Below the pieces are notes generated by a model. That model ran no database searches and was not told the origin of the DNA. It was given only the letters and a program-made list of their open reading frames with translations. From Paenibacillus guangzhouensis (GTDB lineage Bacteria > Bacillota > Bacilli > Paenibacillales > Paenibacillaceae), in the NCBI RefSeq assembly GCF_009363075.1, contig NZ_CP045293.1, positions 6,495,006 through 6,559,005 of the forward strand: a DNA stretch of 64,000 nucleotides. The letters are read 5' to 3'. Position 1 is the stretch's first letter. Every line of letters starts with the position of its first letter. Positions 1 to 8,626 of the stretch are shown here, piece by piece. The position numbers were made by a program, and so were the translations under genes.

Positions 1-170
1 ATCCGGTTACGAATGTCATTGACACGTTCGTCTATCGCGGACTGAAGGTCACGGGCAATATTGGCATGAGTACCGCAGCGGGACTCTATCAAGCGGTGGT
101 CGGCTTCATTCTTGTCTTAACCACGAACTTTATCGTACGCAAAATTAACAAAGAACAAGCGTTATTCTAA
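1..170 (+). CDS. Carbohydrate ABC transporter permease, LplB-type (3' end only)
   Basis: The first 170 bases read through in one frame to a TAA at 168-170 and encode about 56 C-terminal residues. The end of the protein has one hydrophobic segment (GLYQAVVGFILVLTTNF) followed by the basic tail IVRKINKEQALF, the usual C-terminus of LplB/UgpA-like inner-membrane permeases that work with YtcP-like partners. The next gene follows after about 60 bases, in the order permease-permease-binding protein, matching the second cassette at 8627-12026. Such permeases form the heterodimeric membrane channel of CUT1-family sugar importers. The 5' part lies outside the window, so the start and substrate are unknown. 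Confidence 0.85.
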   Translation, partial: PVTNVIDTFVYRGLKVTGNIGMSTAAGLYQAVVGFILVLTTNFIVRKINKEQALF

Positions 171-229
171 CGTCCACGGACATCCCGTGTTCCGTGACCG
201 ACATCTTTAGCGAGAGGGGGAACTCTACT

Positions 230-1192
230 TTGGAACATCGAACCGCCGTTGATCCACACCCGCAAGCAAATAAGCACGCAGCGAAGAAGCTTCGGAACAT
301 TCACCATTTGTCACCGTTCTGGAATGCTATAGCACATCTTGGGATCGGATTATTTTCACTCGCTTGCGTCTATCCGTTTTTGTTCGTAGTCGTGCTATCC
401 TTCACGGATGAGACGGCGTTAGCAAAGAATGGGTATTCCATTATTCCGGAGAAGTGGTCCGTCGATGCTTACACTTACCTGTTCAAAACAGGCGATCAGC
501 TGCTTCGATCCTACGGGGTCACGCTGTTCATCACCGTCGTAGGAACGCTGCTCACTCTGATCATCGTGTCCTTATATGCGTATGCGATTTCCCGCAGTTA
601 CTTTCATTTTCGAGGTTTTTTCTCCTTCGTTGCCTTCTTCACGATGCTGTTCGGGGGCGGGTTAGTCCCATCTTATATCGTCGTGACGCAGGTGCTGCAT
701 TTGAAGGATACGATGTGGGCGTTAATTCTCCCGATGTGCGTCAGTGCATTCTCGATCTTGATTATGCGAACCTTCTTCAAGACGATGGTGCCTGATGCCA
801 TTATCGAATCGGGCAAAATTGACGGTGCAGGCGAATTCCGCGTCTTCCTGTACCTGGTGTTACCGATTTCTCTGCCGGGCCTAGCAACGATTGGATTGTT
901 CGCAGCCCTTGGATATTGGAACGACTGGTTCAACGCGCTGCTCTATATTGACGATGCAAGATTGCTGCCGTTGCAATCCTTACTGATGAAGGTAGAGACG
1001 AATATCCAATTTATTCTCCAAAATGCGGGATTGGCAGGTGCAGGGGACCGAACCGATATGGTTCGAACGTTGCCGGCCGAGACGACACGGATGGCGATGG
1101 TTGTGCTGGCTACCGTGCCGATCATATTCGCATATCCTTTCTTCCAGCGTTATTTCGTGCAAGGTTTGACGATTGGCGCGGTGAAGGAATAG
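230..1192 (+). CDS. Carbohydrate ABC transporter permease, YtcP/LplC-type
   Basis: Second permease subunit of a CUT1-type sugar importer, about 320 residues with six predicted membrane helices. The EAA loop that contacts the ATPase is visible as ESGKIDGAGEFRVFLYLVLPISLPGLA, and the C-terminus YFVQGLTIGAVKE is typical of YtcP-like proteins. I prefer a TTG start at 230 because GAGAGGGGG lies 9 bases upstream; a GTG at 194 is in frame but has no good ribosome site. It follows an LplB-type permease and precedes the binding-protein gene at 1445. No ATPase gene is in the cassette; in Paenibacillus and Bacillus a shared MsmX-like ATPase often energises such systems (family knowledge, not seen here). 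Confidence 0.9.
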   Translation: MEHRTAVDPHPQANKHAAKKLRNIHHLSPFWNAIAHLGIGLFSLACVYPFLFVVVLSFTDETALAKNGYSIIPEKWSVDAYTYLFKTGDQLLRSYGVTLFITVVGTLLTLIIVSLYAYAISRSYFHFRGFFSFVAFFTMLFGGGLVPSYIVVTQVLHLKDTMWALILPMCVSAFSILIMRTFFKTMVPDAIIESGKIDGAGEFRVFLYLVLPISLPGLATIGLFAALGYWNDWFNALLYIDDARLLPLQSLLMKVETNIQFILQNAGLAGAGDRTDMVRTLPAETTRMAMVVLATVPIIFAYPFFQRYFVQGLTIGAVKE

Positions 1193-1282
1193 CGCCGAAG
1201 GGATATACGTTGAACGAATATCATTATAGCGGCTAAGGAACGAAGAGGAAGCTTGAGCTTGGAGGAGTGATAACGTTCGCCT

Positions 1283-1333
1283 TTGTTGTCGGATTTCCTC
1301 TATAACTTAATCATTCAAGAAATCCGACAACAA
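1283..1333 (+). promoter_or_regulatory. Intercistronic hairpin between permease and binding-protein genes
   Basis: A perfect 14-bp inverted repeat, TTGTTGTCGGATTT at 1283-1296 and its complement at 1320-1333, encloses a 23-base AT-rich loop. It lies in the 252-base gap between the YtcP-type permease and the downstream binding-protein gene. There is no T run after it, so it is not a standard terminator. By analogy with the malE-malF region, it may stabilise or process the mRNA so that the binding protein is made in excess; that role is inferred. Confidence 0.6.
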
Positions 1334-1444
1334 CAGCGACCGGAAGGCCAAGCTTTCTCGTAGTGACTGCTAGCAGGTACCAAGCCATCTGTTCGTTCAA
1401 TCTATATACAGGTATAACTCAAAATAAAAGGGAGGAAGACAGAG

Positions 1445-2938
1445 ATGAGAAAAAGTGTACTACTCGTATTGACCTTCATCATGCTTGCTTCAGTTGCGCT
1501 TGCAGGCTGCGGCAGCAGCAAGGATGCCAAACCCAGCGAGGGAACGAAAGACACAGGAACGACCGATACGCAGCAAACGACGCAAGAGAAGAAAGCTGAT
1601 CCAGTGACGCTGTTATGGTATACCATTGGCGGTCCGCAGAAAGACCAAGATAAAGTACTTACTGAGGTTAATAAATATTTGCAAGAGAAAATCAACGTGA
1701 AGCTGGATATGAAAGTTATCGATTGGGGCGACTATTCGCAGAAAATGCAAGTTATCGCCGCTTCGGGTGAGCCGTTCGATATCGCGTTCACGAGTTCATG
1801 GGCCTTCAACTATGTGGAGGGGGCACGAAAAGGCTATTTCCTAGAGTTGGATGACTTGATCAACCAACATGGCCAAGGCATCAAGGAAGTGCTGAACCCG
1901 GCGTTCCTCGAAGGTTCTAAGGTCAACGGCCATAACTATGCGATTCCAACGAATAAAGAGCTTCCGGCACAAGCCGTGTGGCGGTTCAACAAGAACCTGG
2001 TCGACAAATACAAATTAGACATTACAAAAGCAACAACACTGGAGAGCCTCGCACCGATGCTGAAGGCTGTCAAGGAAGGCGAACCGGATGTGTATCCGAT
2101 TCCTTCGAACATTGGGATGTACCTTCCGTTTGATTTTGCATTAGAAGGCATTCCGGTTGGAGTGTCTATGAACACAACGGATTTCAAGATGGTGAATATT
2201 TGGGAGTCAGCAGAAGCGAAGCAAGTGTTCAAAACGATGCGCGAGTACTACCAAGCGGGATACTTGCCGCCGGATGTAGCGACGAAGCAAGGTAATGATT
2301 TCGAGAAGACGGGCAAATGGCTCGTGGATAAGCAGCACACCGTACCATTCGCCGACATTCAATGGTCAGACAGCATGAAGTATCCAATCGTCTCGACCCC
2401 AATGCATGAGCCGCTCGTATTCAACTGGTCTGTAACGGGCTCGATGCAGGCGATTTCATCCAAAACCAAATATCCGCAGCAAGCGATGGAGTTCTTGAAT
2501 TTGCTGAATACGGATAAATATCTGCGCAACTTGATTAATAACGGGATTGAAGGCGTGCACTACAAACGTCTGACGGAAGATACGTACGAGCCGATACCGG
2601 ATTCCGGCTACAGCATGCCGTCCTTCACGCTTGGCAACATGTTCTTGCTTGATAAACTCAAAGCTGATCCAGCGGATAAGTGGGAGCAATATAAGAAATT
2701 CAATGATTCTGCGAAAAATGCACCGCTGCTTGGGTTCCAATTCGACCCAACGAATGTCATGACAGAAATCGCGAACGTGAAGAATGCGGTCGATGAATTC
2801 GGTCCTTCCTTCAACACAGGTTCGGTAGATCCAGAGAAAATGCTGCCAAAAGCGATTGAGAAGCTGAAGGCGCAAGGCATCGATAAGATTATTGCAGAAG
2901 CACAGAGGCAGCTTGACGCTTGGCGCGCAAGCAAATAA
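1445..2938 (+). CDS. Extracellular solute-binding lipoprotein of sugar ABC transporter
   Basis: A 497-residue family 1 extracellular solute-binding protein. The N-terminus is a lipoprotein signal (MRKSVLLVLTFIMLASVALAGC) with lipobox ALAGC and a Ser/Asp/Lys/Thr-rich linker, so it is expected to be lipid-anchored outside the membrane and to deliver ligand to the two permeases encoded just upstream. The start is fixed by GGGAGG about 8 bases before the ATG. The family includes LplA-like proteins of Paenibacillus that bind oligosaccharides, but the ligand cannot be assigned. A strong terminator follows at 2952, ending the operon. A long gap with a hairpin (1283-1333) separates it from the permease gene. 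Confidence 0.92.
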   Translation: MRKSVLLVLTFIMLASVALAGCGSSKDAKPSEGTKDTGTTDTQQTTQEKKADPVTLLWYTIGGPQKDQDKVLTEVNKYLQEKINVKLDMKVIDWGDYSQKMQVIAASGEPFDIAFTSSWAFNYVEGARKGYFLELDDLINQHGQGIKEVLNPAFLEGSKVNGHNYAIPTNKELPAQAVWRFNKNLVDKYKLDITKATTLESLAPMLKAVKEGEPDVYPIPSNIGMYLPFDFALEGIPVGVSMNTTDFKMVNIWESAEAKQVFKTMREYYQAGYLPPDVATKQGNDFEKTGKWLVDKQHTVPFADIQWSDSMKYPIVSTPMHEPLVFNWSVTGSMQAISSKTKYPQQAMEFLNLLNTDKYLRNLINNGIEGVHYKRLTEDTYEPIPDSGYSMPSFTLGNMFLLDKLKADPADKWEQYKKFNDSAKNAPLLGFQFDPTNVMTEIANVKNAVDEFGPSFNTGSVDPEKMLPKAIEKLKAQGIDKIIAEAQRQLDAWRASK

Positions 2939-2951
2939 GACGATGATCGGC

Positions 2952-3001
2952 AGACCTTCTGCTGCGAGAGGAATCCTTCTCTTCGCGGTAGGAGGTCTTT
3001 T
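2952..3001 (+). terminator. Rho-independent terminator of the first ABC cassette
   Basis: AGACCTTCTGCTGCGA pairs, with G-U wobbles, with a downstream arm ending CGGTAGGAGGTCT, followed by TTTT. It lies 14 bases after the binding-protein stop codon. Confidence 0.8.
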
Positions 3002-3071
3002 GTCATCGGGTGGGGGTATTCCATCATTTCTGGGTAGGATTGGGAAAAACATGTCCATTTATATGATATTC

Positions 3072-3129
3072 GTCATACTTGTCACCTGACGTTCATGACT
3101 ACTCGGCGGATAGGGGATTTTTCTATACT
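3072..3129 (+). promoter_or_regulatory. Promoter and probable DesR operator of des
   Basis: A -10 element TATACT sits at 3124-3129, but the -35 position (3101-3106, ACTCGG) is poor, as expected for an activator-dependent promoter. Directly upstream are two nested dyads: GTCAT (3072-3076) with ATGAC (3095-3099), and GTCA-CC-TGAC at 3081-3090. Counted from the expected transcription start near 3136, they cover about -37 to -64, inside the window where phosphorylated DesR binds the Bacillus subtilis des promoter (about -28 to -77). The neighbouring desKR genes make the assignment likely; binding itself is inferred. Confidence 0.65.
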
Positions 3130-3196
3130 GAAGGTAGAATAGACCCGTTGCGTGGATTGGCTATACCATGCATGAGCCCAAGGAGGACATGACACG

Positions 3197-4258
3197 ATGA
3201 CACAAGCGAGCGTCGCTCATTTGAAGAAAGAAATGGTTCCCTATGAGAAGAGCAGCTTAAAGACGAGTATTCGTCAGATGTTGAATACAATTGTACCTTT
3301 AATTTTGTTATGGATTGCGGCCTACGCTAGTCTGTCCGTATCGTACTGGCTTACGCTGCCAATCGCGATCGTCGCATCGGGGTTTGTGATTCGCACGTTT
3401 ATTATTTTTCATGACTGCTGTCATCAATCCTTCTTCAAGAGCCGCCGGGCCAATGATATTCTCGGTACGATCACCGGTGTGTTGACACTTGTTCCGTATC
3501 AGCAATGGAAGAACAGCCATTCGATTCACCATGCAACGAGCAGCAACCTCGACAAACGGGGCGTTGGCGATATGTGGGTGATGACGGTGGATGAATATAT
3601 CGCAGCACCAACGCTGCAGCGTCTGGCTTACCGATTCTATCGCAATCCGTTCGTTATGCTGGTTCTTGGACCGATTTTTATCTTTGTTATTAGCTACCGG
3701 TTCAATCGCAAAGGCGCGAAGCGGAAAGAACGCCTGAACACCTATCTGATGAATGTACTCATCGTAGCGCTCTACGCACTGCTATGCTGGGCCATTGGTT
3801 GGCAGGCATTCCTCTTGGTTCAGGTTCCGATTATTTTCGTATCGGGTATGCTCGGCATTTGGTTATTCTACGTGCAGCATCAGTTCGAGGATTCGTACTT
3901 CGAGCATGAGGATGAGTGGAGTTATGTGCTTGCTGCCGTGGAAGGAAGCTCATATTATAAGCTGCCGAAGGTATTGCAGTGGATCACTGGCAACATCGGG
4001 TTCCACCACGTTCATCACCTTAGCCCGAAGGTGCCGAACTACCTGCTGGAGCAAGCGCATGACGAGACACCGCCATTGCAGCATGCGACGACGATCACGC
4101 TCCGCACAAGCTTGGAATCGCTGCGGTTCCGTCTATGGGACGAAGAGCGCAAGACCTTCGTGAGCTTCAAGCAAATCAGGCATTTGCTGAAGAAGCCGGC
4201 CCATACGGTCTCTGTGCAACCTGTGAAAAATCGCCGGCCAAGCGTGCAAAGCAAGTAA
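3197..4258 (+). CDS. des: Membrane phospholipid fatty acid desaturase
   Basis: A 353-residue integral-membrane acyl-lipid desaturase. It has the three diiron histidine boxes: HDCCH at 72-76, HSIHH at 108-112 and HHVHH at about 272-276, with hydrophobic segments before and between them (about 29-70 and 150-230). In B. subtilis the orthologue Des introduces cis double bonds into acyl chains of membrane phospholipids to restore fluidity in the cold. The adjacent desK and desR genes, in the same order as in B. subtilis, and the upstream dyads at 3072-3099 support the same role. The ATG is preceded by AAGGAGG. There is no terminator before desK, so some readthrough is likely. Confidence 0.93.
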   Translation: MTQASVAHLKKEMVPYEKSSLKTSIRQMLNTIVPLILLWIAAYASLSVSYWLTLPIAIVASGFVIRTFIIFHDCCHQSFFKSRRANDILGTITGVLTLVPYQQWKNSHSIHHATSSNLDKRGVGDMWVMTVDEYIAAPTLQRLAYRFYRNPFVMLVLGPIFIFVISYRFNRKGAKRKERLNTYLMNVLIVALYALLCWAIGWQAFLLVQVPIIFVSGMLGIWLFYVQHQFEDSYFEHEDEWSYVLAAVEGSSYYKLPKVLQWITGNIGFHHVHHLSPKVPNYLLEQAHDETPPLQHATTITLRTSLESLRFRLWDEERKTFVSFKQIRHLLKKPAHTVSVQPVKNRRPSVQSK

Positions 4259-4324
4259 CTGCTGTATGCTCGGATATGATAAGATACTAGTAACGTATCG
4301 CATCAAGGATAGGGAGGGGCAGCC

Positions 4325-5461
4325 TTGCAGAAATGGTATCAAATTTTCCACCGCAGTACGGGGCTTAGTCCGTATGTGTGGGTTGTCTTCTACATTCTCC
4401 CGTTCTACTTCATATTCCGCTCGTCGTCTCCTTACGAGGTGGCGATGGGGATCATTATGATATTGGCCTTTTTCGGCTGCTATGTGCTGTCCTTTGTCTC
4501 CAAAGGATGGCTTGTCTATTTCTGGACATCGATTCAAATTCTGATCTCGATCACGATGACCATATTGTTCGGTTATGTTTATTTCGGTCTGTTCCTGGCG
4601 TTCTTCATTGGGAATATTCATCATCGGGTCGGATTTATTACCTTGTATACGATTCATTTGATTACGACACTCGTTACGATCAACATCGGGTTCGTGACGA
4701 AAAATCCGATTATGATTACGCAGATTCCATTCGTTCTGGTCAGCTTGATCGCCGTTATTCTGCTGCCTGTGACGACGTATTTCCGGAACAAGCGCGAGAA
4801 GCTGGAAGTGCAGCTCGAGGACGCGAACAAACGGATCTCTGAGCTGGTGAAGCTGGAGGAGCGGCAGCGGATTGCTCGGGATTTGCACGATACGCTTGGA
4901 CAGAAACTATCGTTAATCGGATTAAAAAGCGACCTCGCGGGAAAGCTCATCACGAAGGACCCGGCAAGCGCGCTCGCTGAGATTCAAGACGTGCGTCAGA
5001 CGGCAAGACATGCGCTGAAGGAAGTGCGGGAAATGGTCACGCAAATGCGAGGAACGAGTCTGGAAGACGAGATGTTCCGCGTGAAGCAGATTCTGAAGGC
5101 GGCCTTCATCGAATGCCATGTCGAGGGCGACCTCAAGCTTACCAACACTTCGCTGCTCGTCGAGAACGTCATTAGCATGTGCCTGAAGGAAGCCGTGACG
5201 AATGTGGTCAAACATAGCAGCGCGTCGCTCTGCGATATTCGTATCATGCCTTCGCGGACAGAACTCACGATACAAGTTATGGACAATGGTGTGGGGTTAA
5301 CGAATGAAGCGATGTGCAGACGGGGGAACGGATTGCGCGGGATGAAGGAACGGCTTGAATTCGTGAACGGAAGCATGGAGATTCGTTCCGAATCCGGGAC
5401 GACCCTAACCATTCGTGTACCGAATATCGTGAATCAACCGGAAAAGGAGGTGGTCGTATGA
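4325..5461 (+). CDS. desK: Thermosensor histidine kinase DesK
   Basis: A 378-residue sensor kinase that closely resembles B. subtilis DesK along its whole length. Residues 1-150 form about five membrane helices, then a coiled linker (EVQLEDANKRISELVKLEERQR), the phosphoacceptor motif RDLHDTLGQKLSLIGLKSDL with His188 at the same number as in B. subtilis, and a HATPase domain with N box (KEAVTNVVKH), G1 (DNGVG) and G2 (GNGLRGM). In DesK, membrane thickening in the cold switches the protein from phosphatase to kinase for DesR. The polar N-terminal 'buoy' positions 10 and 12 are Arg and Thr here instead of Lys and Asn. Start is TTG at 4325 behind AGGGAGGGG. It overlaps desR by 4 bases (ATGA). Confidence 0.95.
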   Translation: MQKWYQIFHRSTGLSPYVWVVFYILPFYFIFRSSSPYEVAMGIIMILAFFGCYVLSFVSKGWLVYFWTSIQILISITMTILFGYVYFGLFLAFFIGNIHHRVGFITLYTIHLITTLVTINIGFVTKNPIMITQIPFVLVSLIAVILLPVTTYFRNKREKLEVQLEDANKRISELVKLEERQRIARDLHDTLGQKLSLIGLKSDLAGKLITKDPASALAEIQDVRQTARHALKEVREMVTQMRGTSLEDEMFRVKQILKAAFIECHVEGDLKLTNTSLLVENVISMCLKEAVTNVVKHSSASLCDIRIMPSRTELTIQVMDNGVGLTNEAMCRRGNGLRGMKERLEFVNGSMEIRSESGTTLTIRVPNIVNQPEKEVVV

Positions 5462-6057
5462 TTCGAATCGTGATCGCAGAGGATCAGCGGATGCTGCTTG
5501 GCGCACTGGCATCATTGCTTGACTTGGAAGAGGATATGGAAGTGGTGGGCCGGGCGAGCAATGGCGAAGATGCCGTAAAGCTCGTTCACCAGCATCGTCC
5601 GGATATCGTCGTGATGGATATTGAGATGCCTGGCAAGAATGGACTCGTAGCGGCCGAAGAGCTGAAGGGCAGCGGTTGCAAAGTTATGATCTTGACCACC
5701 TTCGCGAGATCAGGATATTTCGAACGGGCGATTAAGGCGGGAGCGCACGGTTATTTGCTGAAGGACAGCCCGAGCGAAGAATTGGCGGATTCCATTCGCA
5801 GCATTATGGCAGGACGCCGGATTTATGCTTCTGAGCTCGTCGATGATGCGTATGGTGAAGAGAACCCGCTGACACAGCGGGAGAAGGAAGTGCTCGGTCT
5901 GATCGCGGACGGCAAGAATACCAAGGAAATCGCGAACCAGTTGTACATTACGCAAGGAACGGTACGCAATTATATCTCCGTCATTCTCGACAAGCTGCAG
6001 GTGACGAATCGGATCGAGGCGATCACGCGGTTCAAAGAGAAGGGCTGGTTTAAGTAA
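5458..6057 (+). CDS. desR: Response regulator DesR (NarL/LuxR family)
   Basis: A 199-residue response regulator, the same length as B. subtilis DesR. The receiver domain (1-120) has the acidic pocket (Glu8, Asp9), phosphoacceptor Asp54 in VVMDIEMPGK, Thr/Lys switch residues (LTTF, LLKDSP), and a C-terminal LuxR-type HTH (PLTQREKEVLGLIADGKNTKEIANQL, TVRNYISVILDKL). Phosphorylated DesR activates des. The gene overlaps desK by 4 bases, so the two are translated together. A strong terminator follows at 6061. Only one natural target, the site at 3072-3099, is apparent in this window. Confidence 0.95.
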   Translation: MIRIVIAEDQRMLLGALASLLDLEEDMEVVGRASNGEDAVKLVHQHRPDIVVMDIEMPGKNGLVAAEELKGSGCKVMILTTFARSGYFERAIKAGAHGYLLKDSPSEELADSIRSIMAGRRIYASELVDDAYGEENPLTQREKEVLGLIADGKNTKEIANQLYITQGTVRNYISVILDKLQVTNRIEAITRFKEKGWFK

Positions 6058-6060
6058 GAA

Positions 6061-6087
6061 GAGCAGGCAAATGCCTGCTTTTTTTGT
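6061..6087 (+). terminator. Terminator after desR
   Basis: AGCAGGCA / TGCCTGCT perfect stem with a two-base AA loop, followed by seven T, starting 5 bases after the desR stop. Confidence 0.9.
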
Positions 6088-6272
6088 TTGTTAAGACAAT
6101 GTTCTCGGGAGGCCACGCCAAGTACTAGATGGAACTTCGAAGCCAAAGCACCACTTTGTGGGGGCTACCGCCAATTGAGAACTTGACAGACGAACGAGTA
6201 CTGTGCAAGGGCAATCGGGCTAGGCTATAATACTGCTCAGTACCTGAATAAGTTGAGGGGAGCATTTGGCTT

Positions 6273-8461
6273 ATGTTCAAATCCACGTACTTGCGTATTT
6301 TTGTGTGGAGCGGCATCTTTATCATCCTTGTGATCATTCCGTTTTCATTTTTTCTGATCCAGCGATTCGAAGGCTTTGCCACCTCTCAGATTAGTTCGAT
6401 CAACCGTGATCGCATTGAAGAAACATTGGATCGTACCGAATTCATCCTGGCTAAGCTGAAATGGTACAGCTTGAGTATGTACGAGGACCAGACTATTCAG
6501 AACTGGATGTATTCAGAGCAGGATGAACCTTTGCAGGATGCGGCAGCACTTCAGACGCTGTCCAAATATTTATCCAAGGAATCTTTTTTGAAGGCGCTTA
6601 CTTATTTAATATGCGCAGGGAGAAAGTGATTGATTTCCATGTGGGCCTTCTACCCTTTGAAGAGTTTACGGATAAGACCATGTTGGAACGGGTGAAGCAG
6701 CAGGATCCATCCTTATTGCGGTATACCCACCATGAAGCGGGAAATAAATCGTATCTGACCTTGCTGCTTCCTTCTTCTTATGTCAAGAAAGAGCAATATG
6801 GCTATTTAGTTGTCTTATTAAATAAGCATGCACTACAGCAGTACCTCATCTCAGGAAGCGGTACGGATAATCAAGTGACACTGATGGATCGGTCTGGGCA
6901 GGTCATTTTAGGGGAAATGAATGAAGAAATGATGCAGCGCATCATGCAATCGAGGACATCGGCTAGTCAAGGCTCCTTCGAGTTGAAGGTCGACGGGGAA
7001 CAGGCTTACGTCAATTATGCCGATTTAGATTCCCAGGATTGGACTATTTATTCGCTGTCAGGCATGGATCAATTCCGTAAGCAGGCGACGGCTTTCCAAC
7101 AAGCGATTATGCTGTCATCTATTCTGCTGCTGATCCTGCTGCTGCTGGCTGCGTTCTGGAACTCGCATAGCTCCTTTAAGCCGTTCCGGAGACTGGCCAA
7201 TCAAATTCACGGCAAGCTGCGTATCCGCGCCACAAGCGATTATGATGCGATTCAGCAGAGCGTCATGATGCTGCGCGATCACTACACGCTGATTAAGACG
7301 GAATATTTGCGGCAATGGGTTCTGCAGGGCAGACTGGGCGACGAGGCAAGAAAGGCACTAGCTCGTGAATCCAAGATCCTCGATCATTCATGGATCAGGC
7401 TGGCCGTTGTCAAAATCGATGCTTACTATGAGATTTCGGAACGATACGATTTTGCTTCCCGGCGACTGCTGAAATACGCCATTGGCAACATTGCGGAGGA
7501 GATGCTTGGCAGTAAGGAGCGTTCTATTGAGGTTGTGGATTTTGGAAGCGACCATCTGCTGATTCTTATTGGTGTGGCCGATCAGGGGGATGACGTGACA
7601 GAGGAACTGCAGGAGATGCGCCGACTGGTCGAGCAATATATTCAACTTACCATCATCGTCGCCTGCAGTGGTTCAAGACATGCGCGCGATGACTTGCGTT
7701 CGATTTACGATGACTTATGCGAATGGACGTTGTTCAAATTCGTGAGCGGTGACGACAAGATATTCACCGAACAGGAATATGAGCGATACGCAGATTTGCA
7801 GATGCAACCGGATGATACCCAGCTGGATCTCCTCATTCAATCCATACGCAGCGGGAAGGAAGAGCAGTCCCTTAGCTTGCTTGAGCAGGTGTTTGCCCGG
7901 CTGCAGACGATGAAATACGCCGAATGTCAATTTCAACTTCGATTGTTGTTCTTCTCCTTCATCAAAGCGTTTAGCAAACGGACCACCCTGAACAGTATTG
8001 AAGGCATTGAACAAACGCTCAAGAAATTCACGAAGCTCGAAGACATACACAGGTGGATGAAAGAAGAGATTGTACGCATGATCTCCTTGCTCGGGGACCA
8101 GAAAAGGTTGAATCGCAAAGGGAAGAACGTCGAGGAAGTGATTGAATATATCCAGATTCATATTCATGACCCACGGTTGTCTGTGGAGGATATCGCCGAT
8201 CACATTGCCTTGTCTGCCAAGTATGTGCGTCAGTTGTTCCTTGACCAGTATGGCATGTCATTATCCAATTACATTCTGAATATGCGGATTGAGAAGGTGA
8301 AGGAACTGCTTCAGCATTCGGACATGAGTGTTGCTGAGATTTCGCAGCAAGCTGGCTTCTTAACGAAGAGTCACTTCTTTACGGCCTTCAAAAAAGCAAC
8401 AGGCATGACGCCAGCGCAATATCGCTATCAGCAGCCCGATGCTGACGAAGCAAGCGGTTGA
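6273..8461 (+). pseudogene. AraC-family regulator with extracellular sensor domain, interrupted by a -1 frameshift
   Basis: Two overlapping frames, 6273-6629 and one read through to 8461, together encode a regulator of about 729 residues. Part one gives an N-terminal membrane helix (RIFVWSGIFIILVIIPFSFFLI) and the start of an extracellular sensor domain. Part two completes it, adds a second helix (AIMLSSILLLILLLLAAFW), a cytoplasmic region and a C-terminal AraC HTH pair (VEDIADHIALSAKYVRQLF, VAEISQQAGFLTKSHFFTAFKKATGMTPAQYR). The break is in the T6 run at 6584-6589: one extra T would restore FFEGAYLFNMRREKV. In the original frame T-TTT-TTG also fits a -1 slippery heptamer. So it may be a real pseudogene, a sequencing error or recoding. 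It precedes the ABC cassette at 8627, its probable target. Confidence 0.8.
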
Positions 8462-8626
8462 AGCGAAGATAGGGATCGGGTACGAATTCAGAACCTGACT
8501 GGTTGAATAATAACCTGTGCAGCAGCCACACAAGAACCGAAGTCGAACATTGAGAACTATCCAAGGCGGTTTCGCGGCTGTTACGATAACTTCGTCAGAT
8601 TACATGGATAGGAAGGAGGGCAGTCC

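Noticed and set aside
2456-3058. Long minus-strand frame opposite the first binding-protein gene
   Set aside because: It is a shadow of the plus-strand gene, lacks a ribosome site and resembles no protein family.
4133-4888. Minus-strand frame of 251 codons opposite des and desK
   Set aside because: Antisense shadow; both plus-strand genes are unambiguous and the minus frame shows no recognisable domain.
6611-8461. Treating the second part of the AraC regulator as a complete gene with ATG at 6611
   Set aside because: There is no ribosome site at 6611, the frame begins in the middle of the sensor domain, and the first membrane helix would be lost.
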